A stretch of DNA of 64,000 nucleotides from Mycobacterium arosiense ATCC BAA-1401 = DSM 45069 (GTDB lineage Bacteria; Actinomycetota; Actinomycetes; Mycobacteriales; Mycobacteriaceae). Every line of letters begins with the position of its first letter. Position 1 is the first letter of the stretch. Below, piece after piece: positions 1 through 29,842 of the stretch. The translations under genes were made by a program, and so were the position numbers. The stretch is taken from assembly GCF_002086125.1 (NCBI RefSeq), contig NZ_MVHG01000022.1, positions 1 through 64,000 of the forward strand, written 5' to 3'. Under the pieces are notes generated by a model, which was not told where the DNA came from, ran no database searches, and saw only the letters and a list, made by a program, of their open reading frames with translations.

Positions 1-21017
<21,017 letters not shown>

Positions 21018-21172
21018 CCGGTCTCGTCGCTCCGTCGCGACGGTGCATCCAGTTCACATCTGCGTCGATCACGGTGATCACGACGGGTCGGCCGCGGCCG
21101 TAGGTGGCCCGTTGCAGCGCTTGTCGCGGAGCACACGCGCGCTGCGCTCCCGGCGACGGTAGGGTCGAAGAC

Positions 21173-22978
21173 GTGTGCGGAGTCACCGGGGAGGTCCGAC
21201 TCGACGGGCAGGCGCCCGATGTAGCGACGGTCTCAGCGATGGCCGCGGTGCTGGGACCACGGGGCCCGGACGCGAGCGGCGCCTGGTCGCAGGGCCGGGT
21301 CGCGCTCGGCCATCGTCGCCTGAAAATCATCGACCTGACCGAAGCCGGCGCGCAGCCGATGGTGGACTCGGAGCTGGGCCTGTCGTTGGCCTGGAACGGC
21401 TGCATCTACAACTACAAGGAGTTGCGCCGAGAGCTCAGCGGGTACGGTTACCGCTTCTTCTCGCACAGCGACACCGAAGTGTTGATCAAGGCCTACCACC
21501 GGTGGGGCGATGACTTCGTCAGCCATCTGTTCGGCATGTTCGCCTTCGCCGTCGTCGAACGTGACAGCGGGCGGGTGCTGCTCGGGCGCGACCGGCTGGG
21601 CATCAAGCCGCTGTACCTGACCGAGGACGCTCACCGGGTCCGGTTCGCGTCGACGTTGCCGGCCCTGCTGGCCGGCGGTGGGGTGGACACCCGGATCGAC
21701 CCGGTCGCCCTGCACCACTACCTGAGCTTCCACTCGGTGGTGCCCGCGCCGAACACGATCCTGCGCGGCGTCCGCAAGGTGCCGCCCGCCTCGCTGGTCG
21801 CCATCGAGCCCGACGGCAGGCGCACCGTCACGACCTACTGGGCGCCCGACTTCACCCGGCACGCCGACCGCGCGGATTGGTCCGAGCGCGACTGGGAAGA
21901 CGCCGTGCTGTCCACGCTGCGATTGGCGGTCGAACGCCGCCTGGTCGCCGACGTGCCGGTCGGTTGCCTGCTGTCCGGCGGCGTTGACTCGAGCCTGATC
22001 GTCGGTCTGCTGGCCGAGGCCGGCCAGCACGGGTTGTCGACCTTCTCCATCGGCTTCGAGTCCGCGGGCGGCGTCAAGGGCGACGAATTCCAGTACTCCG
22101 ACATCGTCGCCCAGCGCTTCGAGACCGACCATCACCAGATCCGCATCGAGACCGATCGGATGCTGCCCGCGCTGGACGGGGCGATCGGCGCGATGAGCGA
22201 GCCGATGGTCAGCCACGACTGCGTCGCCTTCTATCTGCTCAGCCAAGAAGTGGCGCGGCACGTGAAAGTCGTGCAGTCCGGCCAGGGCGCCGACGAGGTG
22301 TTCGCCGGCTACCACTGGTATCCGCCGATGGGCGATCCGGCCGCCGCCACGCTGGACGGCGCCGTCGCCCAGTACCGCGGCGCCTTCTTCGACCGCGACG
22401 CGGCCGGCGTGCGGGCGCTGATCGGATCGGGCGCCGCCGCGCCCGGCGACCCCAGCCTGCGGTTCGTCACCGAGCACTTCGCGCAGGCCGGCGCCGAAAC
22501 CGGGATCGACCGCGCGCTGCGGCTCGACACGACGGTGATGCTGATCGACGATCCGGTGAAGCGGGTGGACAACATGACGATGGCGTGGGGGCTGGAGGGC
22601 CGGGTTCCGTTCCTCGACCACGAGTTGGTCGAGCTGGCCGCGACCTGCCCGCCGGAGCTCAAGATCGCCCACGAAGGCAAGGGCGTGCTGAAACAGGCTG
22701 CGCGGCGGGTGATTCCGTCGGAGGTCATCGACCGCCCCAAGGGCTACTTCCCGGTCCCGGCGCTGACTCACCTCGAGGGCCCCTACCTCGACATGGTCCG
22801 CGACGCTCTCTACGCGCCCACCGCCAAGGAACGCGGCCTGTTCAACACCGACGCGGTCGACGCGCTGCTGGCCAACCCCAACGGCAAGCTGACCCCGCTG
22901 CGCGGCAACGAGCTCTGGCAGATCGCGCTGCTCGAGCTGTGGCTGCAGCGCCACGGTGTCACCGGCCCGGTCGCATGA
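21173..22978 (+). CDS. asnO: N-acetylglutaminylglutamine amidotransferase (asparagine synthase family)
   Basis: This 601-residue class II glutamine amidotransferase is predicted to amidate N-acetylglutaminylglutamine, giving the osmolyte NAGGN. The GTG at 21173 is chosen because it places Cys at residue 2, the N-terminal nucleophile this family needs; an upstream in-frame start would bury it. The glutaminase domain covers roughly residues 2-210. The ATP-pyrophosphatase loop SGGVDSS lies near residue 267, and the C-terminal synthase domain includes GQGADEVFAGYH and GLEGRVPFLD. Its stop overlaps the ATG of the next gene by four bases (ATGA), so the two are translationally coupled. The pairing with the acetyltransferase/ATP-grasp gene is what points to NAGGN rather than to housekeeping asparagine synthesis. 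The 155-base gap to the NRPS shows no clear terminator. Confidence 0.82.
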   Translation: MCGVTGEVRLDGQAPDVATVSAMAAVLGPRGPDASGAWSQGRVALGHRRLKIIDLTEAGAQPMVDSELGLSLAWNGCIYNYKELRRELSGYGYRFFSHSDTEVLIKAYHRWGDDFVSHLFGMFAFAVVERDSGRVLLGRDRLGIKPLYLTEDAHRVRFASTLPALLAGGGVDTRIDPVALHHYLSFHSVVPAPNTILRGVRKVPPASLVAIEPDGRRTVTTYWAPDFTRHADRADWSERDWEDAVLSTLRLAVERRLVADVPVGCLLSGGVDSSLIVGLLAEAGQHGLSTFSIGFESAGGVKGDEFQYSDIVAQRFETDHHQIRIETDRMLPALDGAIGAMSEPMVSHDCVAFYLLSQEVARHVKVVQSGQGADEVFAGYHWYPPMGDPAAATLDGAVAQYRGAFFDRDAAGVRALIGSGAAAPGDPSLRFVTEHFAQAGAETGIDRALRLDTTVMLIDDPVKRVDNMTMAWGLEGRVPFLDHELVELAATCPPELKIAHEGKGVLKQAARRVIPSEVIDRPKGYFPVPALTHLEGPYLDMVRDALYAPTAKERGLFNTDAVDALLANPNGKLTPLRGNELWQIALLELWLQRHGVTGPVA

Positions 22979-24768
22979 CCACGGTCGATCCGTCCGGCAG
23001 CGACCACACCGAGGCGATCACCCTCGGTCTGCACGACGCGTCGCCGCCGGAGCTGGTGGATGCGATGGCCAAGGATGTCGAGCTCGAATTGGGTTGGGGC
23101 CGGCTGATTTTCGGGCAGACCTTCGCCAATTCCCAGGAGCTGGTCGAGGCCCTGCGCCGTGAGGGGCCCGGCCGGCGCGACATCTGCATCTACGCCCGCG
23201 AATCGCACGTGGTGGTCGCCGAGGCGCCCACCGAGCTCTTCATCGACCCCAGCCACACCTACCGGCTGCGTTTCACGCCGCAGACCAAAAACCTCGCGCC
23301 GGCGCCGCTGGGGGTGACGGTGCGCACGCTCAACGACCCGATCGACGCCGACGCTATGAACCGCGTCTACGTGCGCTGCGGCATGGTCCCCGCCGGGGTC
23401 GACGTGATCTGGCACAACCACCTGAACGTGCCGGCGGTGAAGTACCTGCTCGCGGTGCGGGACGAGGACGGCGCGGTGGTCGGCACCGTGACCGGCGTCG
23501 ATCACCAGGTGTTGTTCGACGACCCGGAGGAAGGGTCGAGTTTGTGGACCCTGGCGGTCGATCCGGCGGCCGGGCTGCCCGGCGTCGGCGGCGCCCTCAC
23601 CAAGGCGCTCGCCGAGCACTTCCGCAGCGCCGGCCGCGCCTACATGGATCTGTCGGTGGCGCACGACAACGCCGCCGCCATCGGCCTGTACGAGAAGCTG
23701 GGTTTCCGCCGCGTGCCGGTGCTGGCGATCAAGCGCAAGAACGCGATCAACGAGCCGCTGTTCAGCCCGCCGCCCGAGACGATCGACGACCTCAACCCCT
23801 ATGCCCGGATCATCGCCGACGAGGCGCTGCGCCGGGGGATCTGGGTCGAGGTGCTCGACGCCGAGACCGGCGAGATGCGCCTGACCCACGGCGGCCGCAG
23901 CGTCATCACCCGTGAGTCGCTGTCCGAGTACACCTCGGCGGTGGCGATGTGCCGGTGTGACGACAAGCGGTTGACGCGGCGCCTGGTCTCCGAGGCCGGC
24001 ATCACCGTGCCGCGGGCGCGGCTGGCCACCTTCGACGAGAGCGATTTCGCCTTCCTCAAGGAGGTCGGCGAGGTCGTCGTCAAACCGACGCGCGGCGAGC
24101 AGGGCAAAGGCATCACCGTCGGGGTGGTGCCGGACAACGGCCCCGACGACCTCAGCTCCGCCCTGGCGCGGGCCCGCCAGCAGTACCCGGACGTGCTGAT
24201 CGAACAGCGGGTCTCCGGCGACGACCTTCGGCTGGTGGTGATCGACGGCCGCGTGGTGGCCGCCGCGCTGCGGATGCCGCCCGAGATCATCGGCACGGGG
24301 GAGCACAGCGTGCGGGACCTGATCGCGGCCGAAAGCCGGCGGCGCTCGGCGGCCACCGGCGGCGAGTCCCGCATCCCGCTCGACGACCTCACCGAGTCGA
24401 CCGTCGCCGAGGCCGGGTGGACGCTCGACGACGTGCTGCCGCAGGGGACTCGGCTGCGGGTTCGCCGCACCGCCAACCTGCATCAGGGCGGCACCATCCA
24501 CGACGTCACCGCCCAGGTGAACAGCGAACTGTGCCGCGTGGCGGTGACGGCCGCCGAGGCGATCGGCATCCCGGTGACCGGCATCGACCTCTTGGTGCCC
24601 GACGTCACCGGCGCCGAGTACGCGTTCATCGAAGCCAACGAGCGCCCGGGCCTGGCCAACCACGAGCCCCAGCCCACCGCCGCGGCCTTCATCGACTTCC
24701 TCTTCCCCGGGCACCCCGGCCAGCCGCAGGCCTGGACCCCCGAGGAGTCCCGCTTCGATCGCGGCTGA
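22975..24768 (+). CDS. ngg: N-acetylglutaminylglutamine synthetase, GNAT/ATP-grasp fusion
   Basis: This 597-residue two-domain enzyme is predicted to acetylate glutamine and ligate a second glutamine in osmolyte synthesis. The N-terminal half is a GNAT acetyltransferase: the acetyl-CoA loop region around residues 190-205 reads LPGVGGALTKAL, followed by the typical AIGLYEKLGFRRV strand-helix. From about residue 300 it is an ATP-grasp ligase of the cyanophycin-synthetase/glutathione-synthetase type, with VVKPTRGEQGKG near residue 368, EQRVSGDDLRLVVIDG, and a C-terminal EANERPGL metal-binding strand. The ATG at 22975 overlaps the stop of the amidotransferase gene. In Sinorhizobium and Pseudomonas the pair is often accompanied by an M42-family peptidase gene, which is not present here. 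The assignment rests on domain fusion and gene order. Confidence 0.85.
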   Translation: MTTVDPSGSDHTEAITLGLHDASPPELVDAMAKDVELELGWGRLIFGQTFANSQELVEALRREGPGRRDICIYARESHVVVAEAPTELFIDPSHTYRLRFTPQTKNLAPAPLGVTVRTLNDPIDADAMNRVYVRCGMVPAGVDVIWHNHLNVPAVKYLLAVRDEDGAVVGTVTGVDHQVLFDDPEEGSSLWTLAVDPAAGLPGVGGALTKALAEHFRSAGRAYMDLSVAHDNAAAIGLYEKLGFRRVPVLAIKRKNAINEPLFSPPPETIDDLNPYARIIADEALRRGIWVEVLDAETGEMRLTHGGRSVITRESLSEYTSAVAMCRCDDKRLTRRLVSEAGITVPRARLATFDESDFAFLKEVGEVVVKPTRGEQGKGITVGVVPDNGPDDLSSALARARQQYPDVLIEQRVSGDDLRLVVIDGRVVAAALRMPPEIIGTGEHSVRDLIAAESRRRSAATGGESRIPLDDLTESTVAEAGWTLDDVLPQGTRLRVRRTANLHQGGTIHDVTAQVNSELCRVAVTAAEAIGIPVTGIDLLVPDVTGAEYAFIEANERPGLANHEPQPTAAAFIDFLFPGHPGQPQAWTPEESRFDRG

Positions 24769-24849
24769 CGCCGCCGTTTCCATAGCGCGAGCAGGGCTAG
24801 CGATGGGCGCGGGTGGGTAATTCTCTCGTCAACCCAGAACGGAGACCGC

Positions 24850-26334
24850 ATGAGTGCGAGCGCGCAAACCAAAACCATCTCCACCCACGTGCCGGCGCGG
24901 CTGGACCGGTTGCCGTGGTCGCGGTTCCACTGGCGCGTGGTCGTCGGGCTGGGCGGGGTGTGGGTGCTCGACGGGCTCGAGGTCACCATGGTGGGCAACG
25001 TGTCGGCCCGGCTCCTGGAGCCGGGCAGCGGCATCGCGCTCAACCCCGCGCAGATCGGCATGGCGGCCGCGATCTACATCGCCGGCGCGTGTTCGGGCGC
25101 GCTGTTCTTCGGCCACCTGACCGACCGCTTCGGCCGGCGGAACCTGTTCATCCTCACCCTCGCAATCTATTTGGTGGCCACCGTCGCGACCGCGTTCGCG
25201 TTCGCCCCGTGGTACTTCTTTTTGACCCGCTTCTTCACCGGCTCGGGCATCGGGGGCGAATATGCCGCCATCAACTCGGCCATCGACGAGCTGATCCCGG
25301 CGCGGGTGCGCGGCCGGGTCGACCTGGTGATCAACGGAACCTACTGGCTGGGTTCGGCCGCCGGCGCGGGCGGCGCGCTGATCCTGTTGAACACGTCGAA
25401 TTTTCCGCCCAGTATCGGATGGCGGCTCGCCTTCGGAATCGGCGCCATCCTCGGCATTTTCGTGCTGCTGGTGCGGCGCAATGTCCCGGAGAGCCCGCGG
25501 TGGCTGTTCATCCACGGCCGCGAGGACGAGGCGGAGCAGATCGTCGGCGACATCGAGGAGGCCGTCCAGCGCGAGACCGGCCAACCGCTGCCCGAACCGC
25601 AGGGCAAGGCGCTGCGGATCCGTCAGCGCACCGCGATTTCGTTCCGGGAGATCGCCGCCGTGGCGTTCAAGCTCTATCCGCGGCGCGCGATCCTCGGGCT
25701 CGCGCTGTTCATAGGGCAGGCCTTCCTCTACAACGGCGTCACGTTCAACCTCGGGACGCTACTCAGCCAGTTCTACGACGTGCCCTCGGGCATGGTGCCG
25801 GTGTTCTTCGTGCTGTGGGCCCTCAGCAATTTCGCCGGCCCGCTGGTGCTCGGGCACCTGTTTGACACCGTCGGCCGCAAACCGATGATCACGCTGACCT
25901 ACATCGGTTCCGCGGTCGCGGTGGTGGCGCTGGCGGTGGTGTTTCTCACCGGGGCCGGCGGCGTCTGGGCCTTCATCGCCTTGCTGATCGCCGCGTTCTT
26001 CCTGGCCTCGGCGGGCGCCAGCGCGGCCTACCTGACCGTCAGCGAGATCTTCCCGATGGAGACCAGGGCGCTGGCGATCGCCTTCTTTTACGCGATGGGC
26101 ACCGCGATCGGCGGTATCACCGGGCCATTGCTGTTCGGCCAGCTGATCAACTCGGGCGTGCGCGCCGAGGTCGTTTGGTCATTCCTCATCGGGGCGGCCG
26201 TGATGGCGTCCGCGGGCCTGGTCGAATTGTGGCTCGGCATCGCCGCCGAGCGGCGCCCACTCGAAGAGCTGGCGCTGCCGTTGACCGTGGAAGATGCTGA
26301 GCGACAAGAAGATGCGGAGCCGGCGGCGGACTGA
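24850..26334 (+). CDS. MFS transporter, sugar-porter/metabolite:H+ symporter type
   Basis: This is a 494-residue integral membrane transporter with about twelve hydrophobic segments. Family hallmarks are the loop 2-3 motif GHLTDRFGRR near residues 91-100, the charged GSGIGGEYAA segment in helix 4, and NVPESPRWL before the central cytoplasmic loop. That loop (about residues 225-270) is charged and helical. The ATG is preceded by GGAG seven bases upstream. It lies 81 bases after the osmolyte synthetase gene on the same strand, so it could share a transcript and move an osmolyte or precursor. That link is positional only, and the substrate cannot be read from sequence. Confidence 0.88.
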   Translation: MSASAQTKTISTHVPARLDRLPWSRFHWRVVVGLGGVWVLDGLEVTMVGNVSARLLEPGSGIALNPAQIGMAAAIYIAGACSGALFFGHLTDRFGRRNLFILTLAIYLVATVATAFAFAPWYFFLTRFFTGSGIGGEYAAINSAIDELIPARVRGRVDLVINGTYWLGSAAGAGGALILLNTSNFPPSIGWRLAFGIGAILGIFVLLVRRNVPESPRWLFIHGREDEAEQIVGDIEEAVQRETGQPLPEPQGKALRIRQRTAISFREIAAVAFKLYPRRAILGLALFIGQAFLYNGVTFNLGTLLSQFYDVPSGMVPVFFVLWALSNFAGPLVLGHLFDTVGRKPMITLTYIGSAVAVVALAVVFLTGAGGVWAFIALLIAAFFLASAGASAAYLTVSEIFPMETRALAIAFFYAMGTAIGGITGPLLFGQLINSGVRAEVVWSFLIGAAVMASAGLVELWLGIAAERRPLEELALPLTVEDAERQEDAEPAAD

Positions 26335-26362
26335 GACCGGCCGCACGCGGGCCAGCACGGGA

Positions 26363-26704
26363 TCAACGGTTGTCCTCGTCGCCGGTGGTGCGTTCGGTGA
26401 GCCCTTCTCGGGCCAGCGCCCGGACGAATCCGTACGCCTGCATCCCGGCCGGGCCCGGATTGTCGAAGATCCATCGGTTGATCTTTTCCAGCGCGTTGGC
26501 CAGGTCGTCGCGCTTGACCCGCACCAGGTAGGTCTTTCGGTCGTCGTCGGGGTCCTCGAGGGAATCGGCGACCGCGACCGGATTTTTGAACGCATAGGCG
26601 ATCCCGTGCACCGCATCGTGATTCAGGGCCCAGTGAATCTCGCTGGGGCGCAGCCGATTCACCGCCAGATTGCGGTAGTCACGGTCGTCGTCTGAACTGC
26701 TCAC
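26363..26704 (-). CDS. Conserved hypothetical protein, 113 aa
   Basis: I do not recognise a named domain in this small soluble protein. It is acidic at its N-terminus (SSSDDDRD) and has a mixed alpha/beta composition with no signal peptide or membrane segment. I prefer the GTG at 26704, preceded by AAAGGA at a plausible distance, over an upstream in-frame ATG at 26770 whose extra residues are Cys-rich and look non-coding. It is convergent with the transporter gene, 28 bases away, and has no obvious operon partner, since the gene upstream of it is a pseudogene. Its codon use is like that of its neighbours, so it is probably expressed. Its function is unknown. Confidence 0.6.
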   Translation of the reverse strand: MSSSDDDRDYRNLAVNRLRPSEIHWALNHDAVHGIAYAFKNPVAVADSLEDPDDDRKTYLVRVKRDDLANALEKINRWIFDNPGPAGMQAYGFVRALAREGLTERTTGDEDNR

Positions 26705-26766
26705 CTGGCCGGTGGTCCTTTTCTGTGTGCATCGAGAACATGGATAGCGATCAATTGACGGGAGGG

Positions 26767-27465
26767 TCACGCGAAGCGATTCGCGCAGCGTTCACACCGG
26801 GCATTTTCATCATAGGAACAGGCGCCGTTGGCTGCATGCCGAGCGCTTACGGTCACCCCGGCGAACGTTGCCGGGCTCAGCGCCGATATTTCGCAGATCT
26901 CGGTGACGGCATCGGCCTGCACCAGCTCGTCGAGCAGCGTCGGTCCGCCCTCGCACAGGATGCGGTGCATGCCGTGTTCCCGCAGGATTGCGACCGCGCG
27001 GGCGACGTCGACGGAGTCTTCCCCGCGACCAGGAGGTGTTGGCGGTCGTCGCCGGGGTCGAACCGCTCCGCGGTCCGCGCCCAGGTCACCAGGATCGGTG
27101 GCTGGTCCGGATTGCTGAGCAGCCGCGCGGGTAGCTCGCCGCTGCGGCTCACCACGGCGACCGGCGGCGGTTCGGCCCGCCTTCGTGATGCCGCCGCGCC
27201 CGCGCCGCATCGCTGAGCGCCACCGGGCCGTAGTTTTCGGCGCGGGCGGTGCCGGCGCCGACCAGCACGACGTCGGCGAGGCCGGGCAGGATTCGCAACA
27301 GCCGCTGTCGGTGGGGCACGACAGCGGACCGGCGCGCCCGCCGAACGCCGCGGCGCCGTCGGCGCTGAAGATCATGTTGGCGCGCGCCCCGTCCGGGGGA
27401 TCGGCGTAGAAGGGCGCGAGCTCGATGATGCTGGGGACGGCGCTGACCCGGGGCGACTCGGCCAT
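26767..27465 (-). pseudogene. Frameshifted RibD-C/pyrimidine reductase-like gene (Rv2671 type)
   Basis: The coding signal of a NADPH-dependent reductase of the RibD C-terminal/dihydrofolate reductase-like family is spread over three frames. From the ATG at 27465 the first frame reads through ARANMIFSADGAAAFGG. Homology then continues in a second frame (LLRILPGLADVVLVGAGTAR, then ENYGP) after a break near 27305-27311. It moves to a third frame (AVVSRSGELPARLL) after a break near 27181-27200, and returns to the first frame after a break near 27019-27024, giving HRILCEGGPTLLDELV and a Cys-rich tail. The first and third breaks are each explained by one missing base in a short C or G run. The total length, about 232 codons, matches an intact family member. 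Either the gene is inactive or the assembly has indel errors. Confidence 0.8.
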
Positions 27466-27497
27466 CCCGCTCAGTTTGCCCCGTGCGGCCACCGGGG

Positions 27498-27515
27498 AAT
27501 CGCGATGCCGCGATT
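27498..27515 (-). terminator. Stem-loop downstream of the permease gene
   Basis: A perfect 7-bp stem (AATCGCG/CGCGATT) with a 4-base loop lies about 43 bases past the permease stop codon. A separate 16-bp perfect GC palindrome (27543-27558) overlaps that stop codon. No U-tract follows, as is common in mycobacteria. A terminator role for the minus-strand operon is inferred. Confidence 0.4.
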
Positions 27516-27557
27516 TGCCCGGCGGCGGATGTCCGCCCGGATGCCGGGCGCGCCCGG

Positions 27558-28844
27558 CTATCGGATGCGATTCCCCCTGCGCCGCAACACCTTCGGGGCG
27601 ATGAAACGCCGAATCAGATAGGCGCCGGCGCCAACGCCCAGCACCGCCACCCCGGAGACCACCGACCACGGCGGCATCGCCATGGCCAGCATCACGCAGC
27701 CGCACAGCCCGAGCACCGGGATTGCCCGGGGCGGGCGGCCCTCATCGGCGCCGAGCGTGAAGGCGCAGGCGTTGGCGACGGCGTAGTAGATCAGGACGGC
27801 GAATGAGGAGAATCCGATGGCGTCGCGAAGGTCGGCGGTGGCGGCCAGGATCGCCACGACGACACCGATCAGCAATTCCGCGCGGTGCGGGACGCCGAAC
27901 CGGGGGTGCACCGCGGCCAGCGCGTGCGGCAGGTGATGGTCTCGTGCCATCGCGAACGTGGTGCGCGAGACGCCGAGGATCAGCGCCAGCAGCGAGCCCA
28001 GCGCCGCGATCACCGCCGCCGCCTGGACGACGGGAACCAGCCAGCCCGTTCCCGCCGCGCGGGCCGTCTCGGCCAGCGGGGCGGCGGACTTCGCGAGCCC
28101 GCTCGGCCCGAGCACACCCAGCGCGGCGACCGCGACCAGCGCGTAGACGGCCAGCGTGATGGCCAGCGCCAGCGGGATCGCGCGCGGAATGGTGCGCGCC
28201 GCGTCGCGCACCTCTTCACCGAGGGTGGCGATGCGCGCATAGCCGGCAAAGGCGAAGAACAGCAGGCCGGCGGCTTGCACCACTCCGCCCCAGGTTGCCC
28301 CGCCCAGGCGCAGCTGCTCAGGGCGGGCCACCCCGGAAGTGAACGCGGCGGCGATCACGGCGGCCAGCACGGCCAGCACCACCGCGACGATGATGCGGGT
28401 CAACAGGGCCGACTTCCGCACTCCGGCGTAATTGACCGCCGTCAGCGCCACCACCGTCGCGACGGCCACCGTGTGCGCCTGCGCCGGCCAGGCATAGAGG
28501 CCGATGGTCAGGGCCATCGCCGCGCACGACGCGGTCTTGCCGGTGACAAATCCCCAGCCGGCCAGGTATCCCCAGAAGTCCCCCAAGCGTTTTCGGCCGT
28601 AGAGATAGGTGCCGCCCGAGGCGGGGTAGCGCGCCGCCAGCCGCGCGGAGGACGTGGCATTGCAGTAGGCCACCACCGCCGCCAAGGCCAGGCCCAGCAG
28701 CAGTCCCGAGCCGGCGGCGCGCGCCGCGGGGCCCAGCGCCGCGAAGATCCCGGCACCGATCATCGACCCCAGCCCGATCACCACCGCGTCGAAAACGCCG
28801 AGGCTGCGCCGCAATTCGTCGTCGCCTGCCGGGGTGTGCATCAT
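27558..28844 (-). CDS. APC-family amino acid/polyamine permease
   Basis: This 428-residue inner-membrane permease has about twelve hydrophobic helices and belongs to the amino acid-polyamine-organocation superfamily. The first helix carries VIGLGSMIGAGIFAALGP, the glycine-rich substrate-binding break typical of APC transporters. A second landmark is FFAFAGYARIATLGEEV in helix 6 and the following loop. I start it at the ATG at 28844; a second ATG follows immediately. It sits 11 bases after the LLM oxidoreductase gene on the same strand, so it is the last gene of a three-gene operon. An amino acid, amine or related solute is the likely cargo, but this is not resolved. Confidence 0.85.
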   Translation of the reverse strand: MMHTPAGDDELRRSLGVFDAVVIGLGSMIGAGIFAALGPAARAAGSGLLLGLALAAVVAYCNATSSARLAARYPASGGTYLYGRKRLGDFWGYLAGWGFVTGKTASCAAMALTIGLYAWPAQAHTVAVATVVALTAVNYAGVRKSALLTRIIVAVVLAVLAAVIAAAFTSGVARPEQLRLGGATWGGVVQAAGLLFFAFAGYARIATLGEEVRDAARTIPRAIPLALAITLAVYALVAVAALGVLGPSGLAKSAAPLAETARAAGTGWLVPVVQAAAVIAALGSLLALILGVSRTTFAMARDHHLPHALAAVHPRFGVPHRAELLIGVVVAILAATADLRDAIGFSSFAVLIYYAVANACAFTLGADEGRPPRAIPVLGLCGCVMLAMAMPPWSVVSGVAVLGVGAGAYLIRRFIAPKVLRRRGNRIR

Positions 28845-28855
28845 GCGAATCAACG

Positions 28856-29830
28856 TCACAACGCCGCGAGCCGGGGAAGAACGTCGGTGGCCAGCAGCTC
28901 GAAGTTTTCCGCCAGGCTGCCGATGTTCGTCGGCGCCCGCACGTACACCCGGGAGATGCCGAGTTCGGTGTAGCGGCCCAGCTCGTCGACGATCTGGGCC
29001 GGCGAACCACAGAACGCGGTGCCGTCGAACGTCTGCGACGCGAAGTTGTCGGGATCGATCGCGGCCGTCGCGCTTTCGCGGGTGTGCCCGACGCCGACGA
29101 GTGCGGTCATCGAGAAGACGATGCCGGCGGGGTCGCGGCCGATCTGCTCGGCCGCGGCGCGGACCAGTTCGATCTGGCGGGCGGGGGATTGGAGCTCGCC
29201 CTTGTGGTGGCGTCCCGGCGCGCGACGGCGACTTGTCTGCAGGTTGAACTCGTCGGCGAACCGCGCCGCCAAGGCGGGCGTGCGCTTGGTGCCGGTACCG
29301 CCGAGAATAATTGGCGGACGCGGCTTTTGCCGCGGCTTGGGCAACGCCGGCGCGTCGCGCAGCTGGAAACACCGGCCGGCGAAGGAATAGCTCTGTCCGT
29401 TGGGGGTCTGCCACAGGCCGGTGATGAGCTCCAGCGCCTCGCCCAGCCGATCGAAGCGCTCCCCGGCGGGCGGGAACGGAATCCCGTAGGCCGCGTGTTC
29501 CGGCTCGAAATAACCTGCGCCAAGACCGAATTCGATGCGGCCCTCGCTCATCTCGTCCACCTGGGCCACCACGATCGCCAGTGGACCGGGGTGACGGAAG
29601 GTCACCGGGGTCACCAGCGATCCGAGTTTGATGCGCGCGGTTTCGCGCGCCAGCCCGGCCAATGTCGTCCACGCGTCCGTCGGACCGGCCCCGCCGTCAC
29701 CGGCGAAGGGGTGATAGTGATCGGACAGAAAAAATCCGGCGTAGCCGAATTCTTCGGCCAGCCGCGCGGAATCGGCCAGCTCACGGTAGGTCGCCCCGTT
29801 GCTGGGATCGGTGAAGACCCGGCATTGCAT
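28856..29830 (-). CDS. LLM-class F420-dependent oxidoreductase
   Basis: This 324-residue TIM-barrel flavin/F420 oxidoreductase of the luciferase-like family is soluble and cytoplasmic. Characteristic segments are YAGFFLSDHYHPF near residue 30, KLGSLVTPVTFRHPGPLA, EGRIEFGLGAGYFEPEH and PPIILGGTGTKRT. The ATG at 29830 is well supported by AAGGAG eight bases upstream, and this ribosome-binding site overlaps the stop codon of the upstream gene. Around residues 203-220 there is an unusually basic stretch (SRRRAPGRHHKG) where relatives usually have a short loop before the C-terminal helix. It may be a lineage insertion. The substrate is unknown. Confidence 0.85.
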   Translation of the reverse strand: MQCRVFTDPSNGATYRELADSARLAEEFGYAGFFLSDHYHPFAGDGGAGPTDAWTTLAGLARETARIKLGSLVTPVTFRHPGPLAIVVAQVDEMSEGRIEFGLGAGYFEPEHAAYGIPFPPAGERFDRLGEALELITGLWQTPNGQSYSFAGRCFQLRDAPALPKPRQKPRPPIILGGTGTKRTPALAARFADEFNLQTSRRRAPGRHHKGELQSPARQIELVRAAAEQIGRDPAGIVFSMTALVGVGHTRESATAAIDPDNFASQTFDGTAFCGSPAQIVDELGRYTELGISRVYVRAPTNIGSLAENFELLATDVLPRLAAL

Positions 29831-29842
29831 CGCAGTCGCTCC

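Noticed and set aside
21173-22978. Housekeeping asparagine synthetase (AsnB)
   Set aside because: Tight coupling to a GNAT/ATP-grasp synthetase fits the NAGGN amidotransferase; the sequence alone cannot fully exclude AsnB.
27185-27409. A 74-residue plus-strand open frame over the reductase pseudogene
   Set aside because: It is antisense to recognisable reductase segments and has no credible ribosome-binding site or composition.
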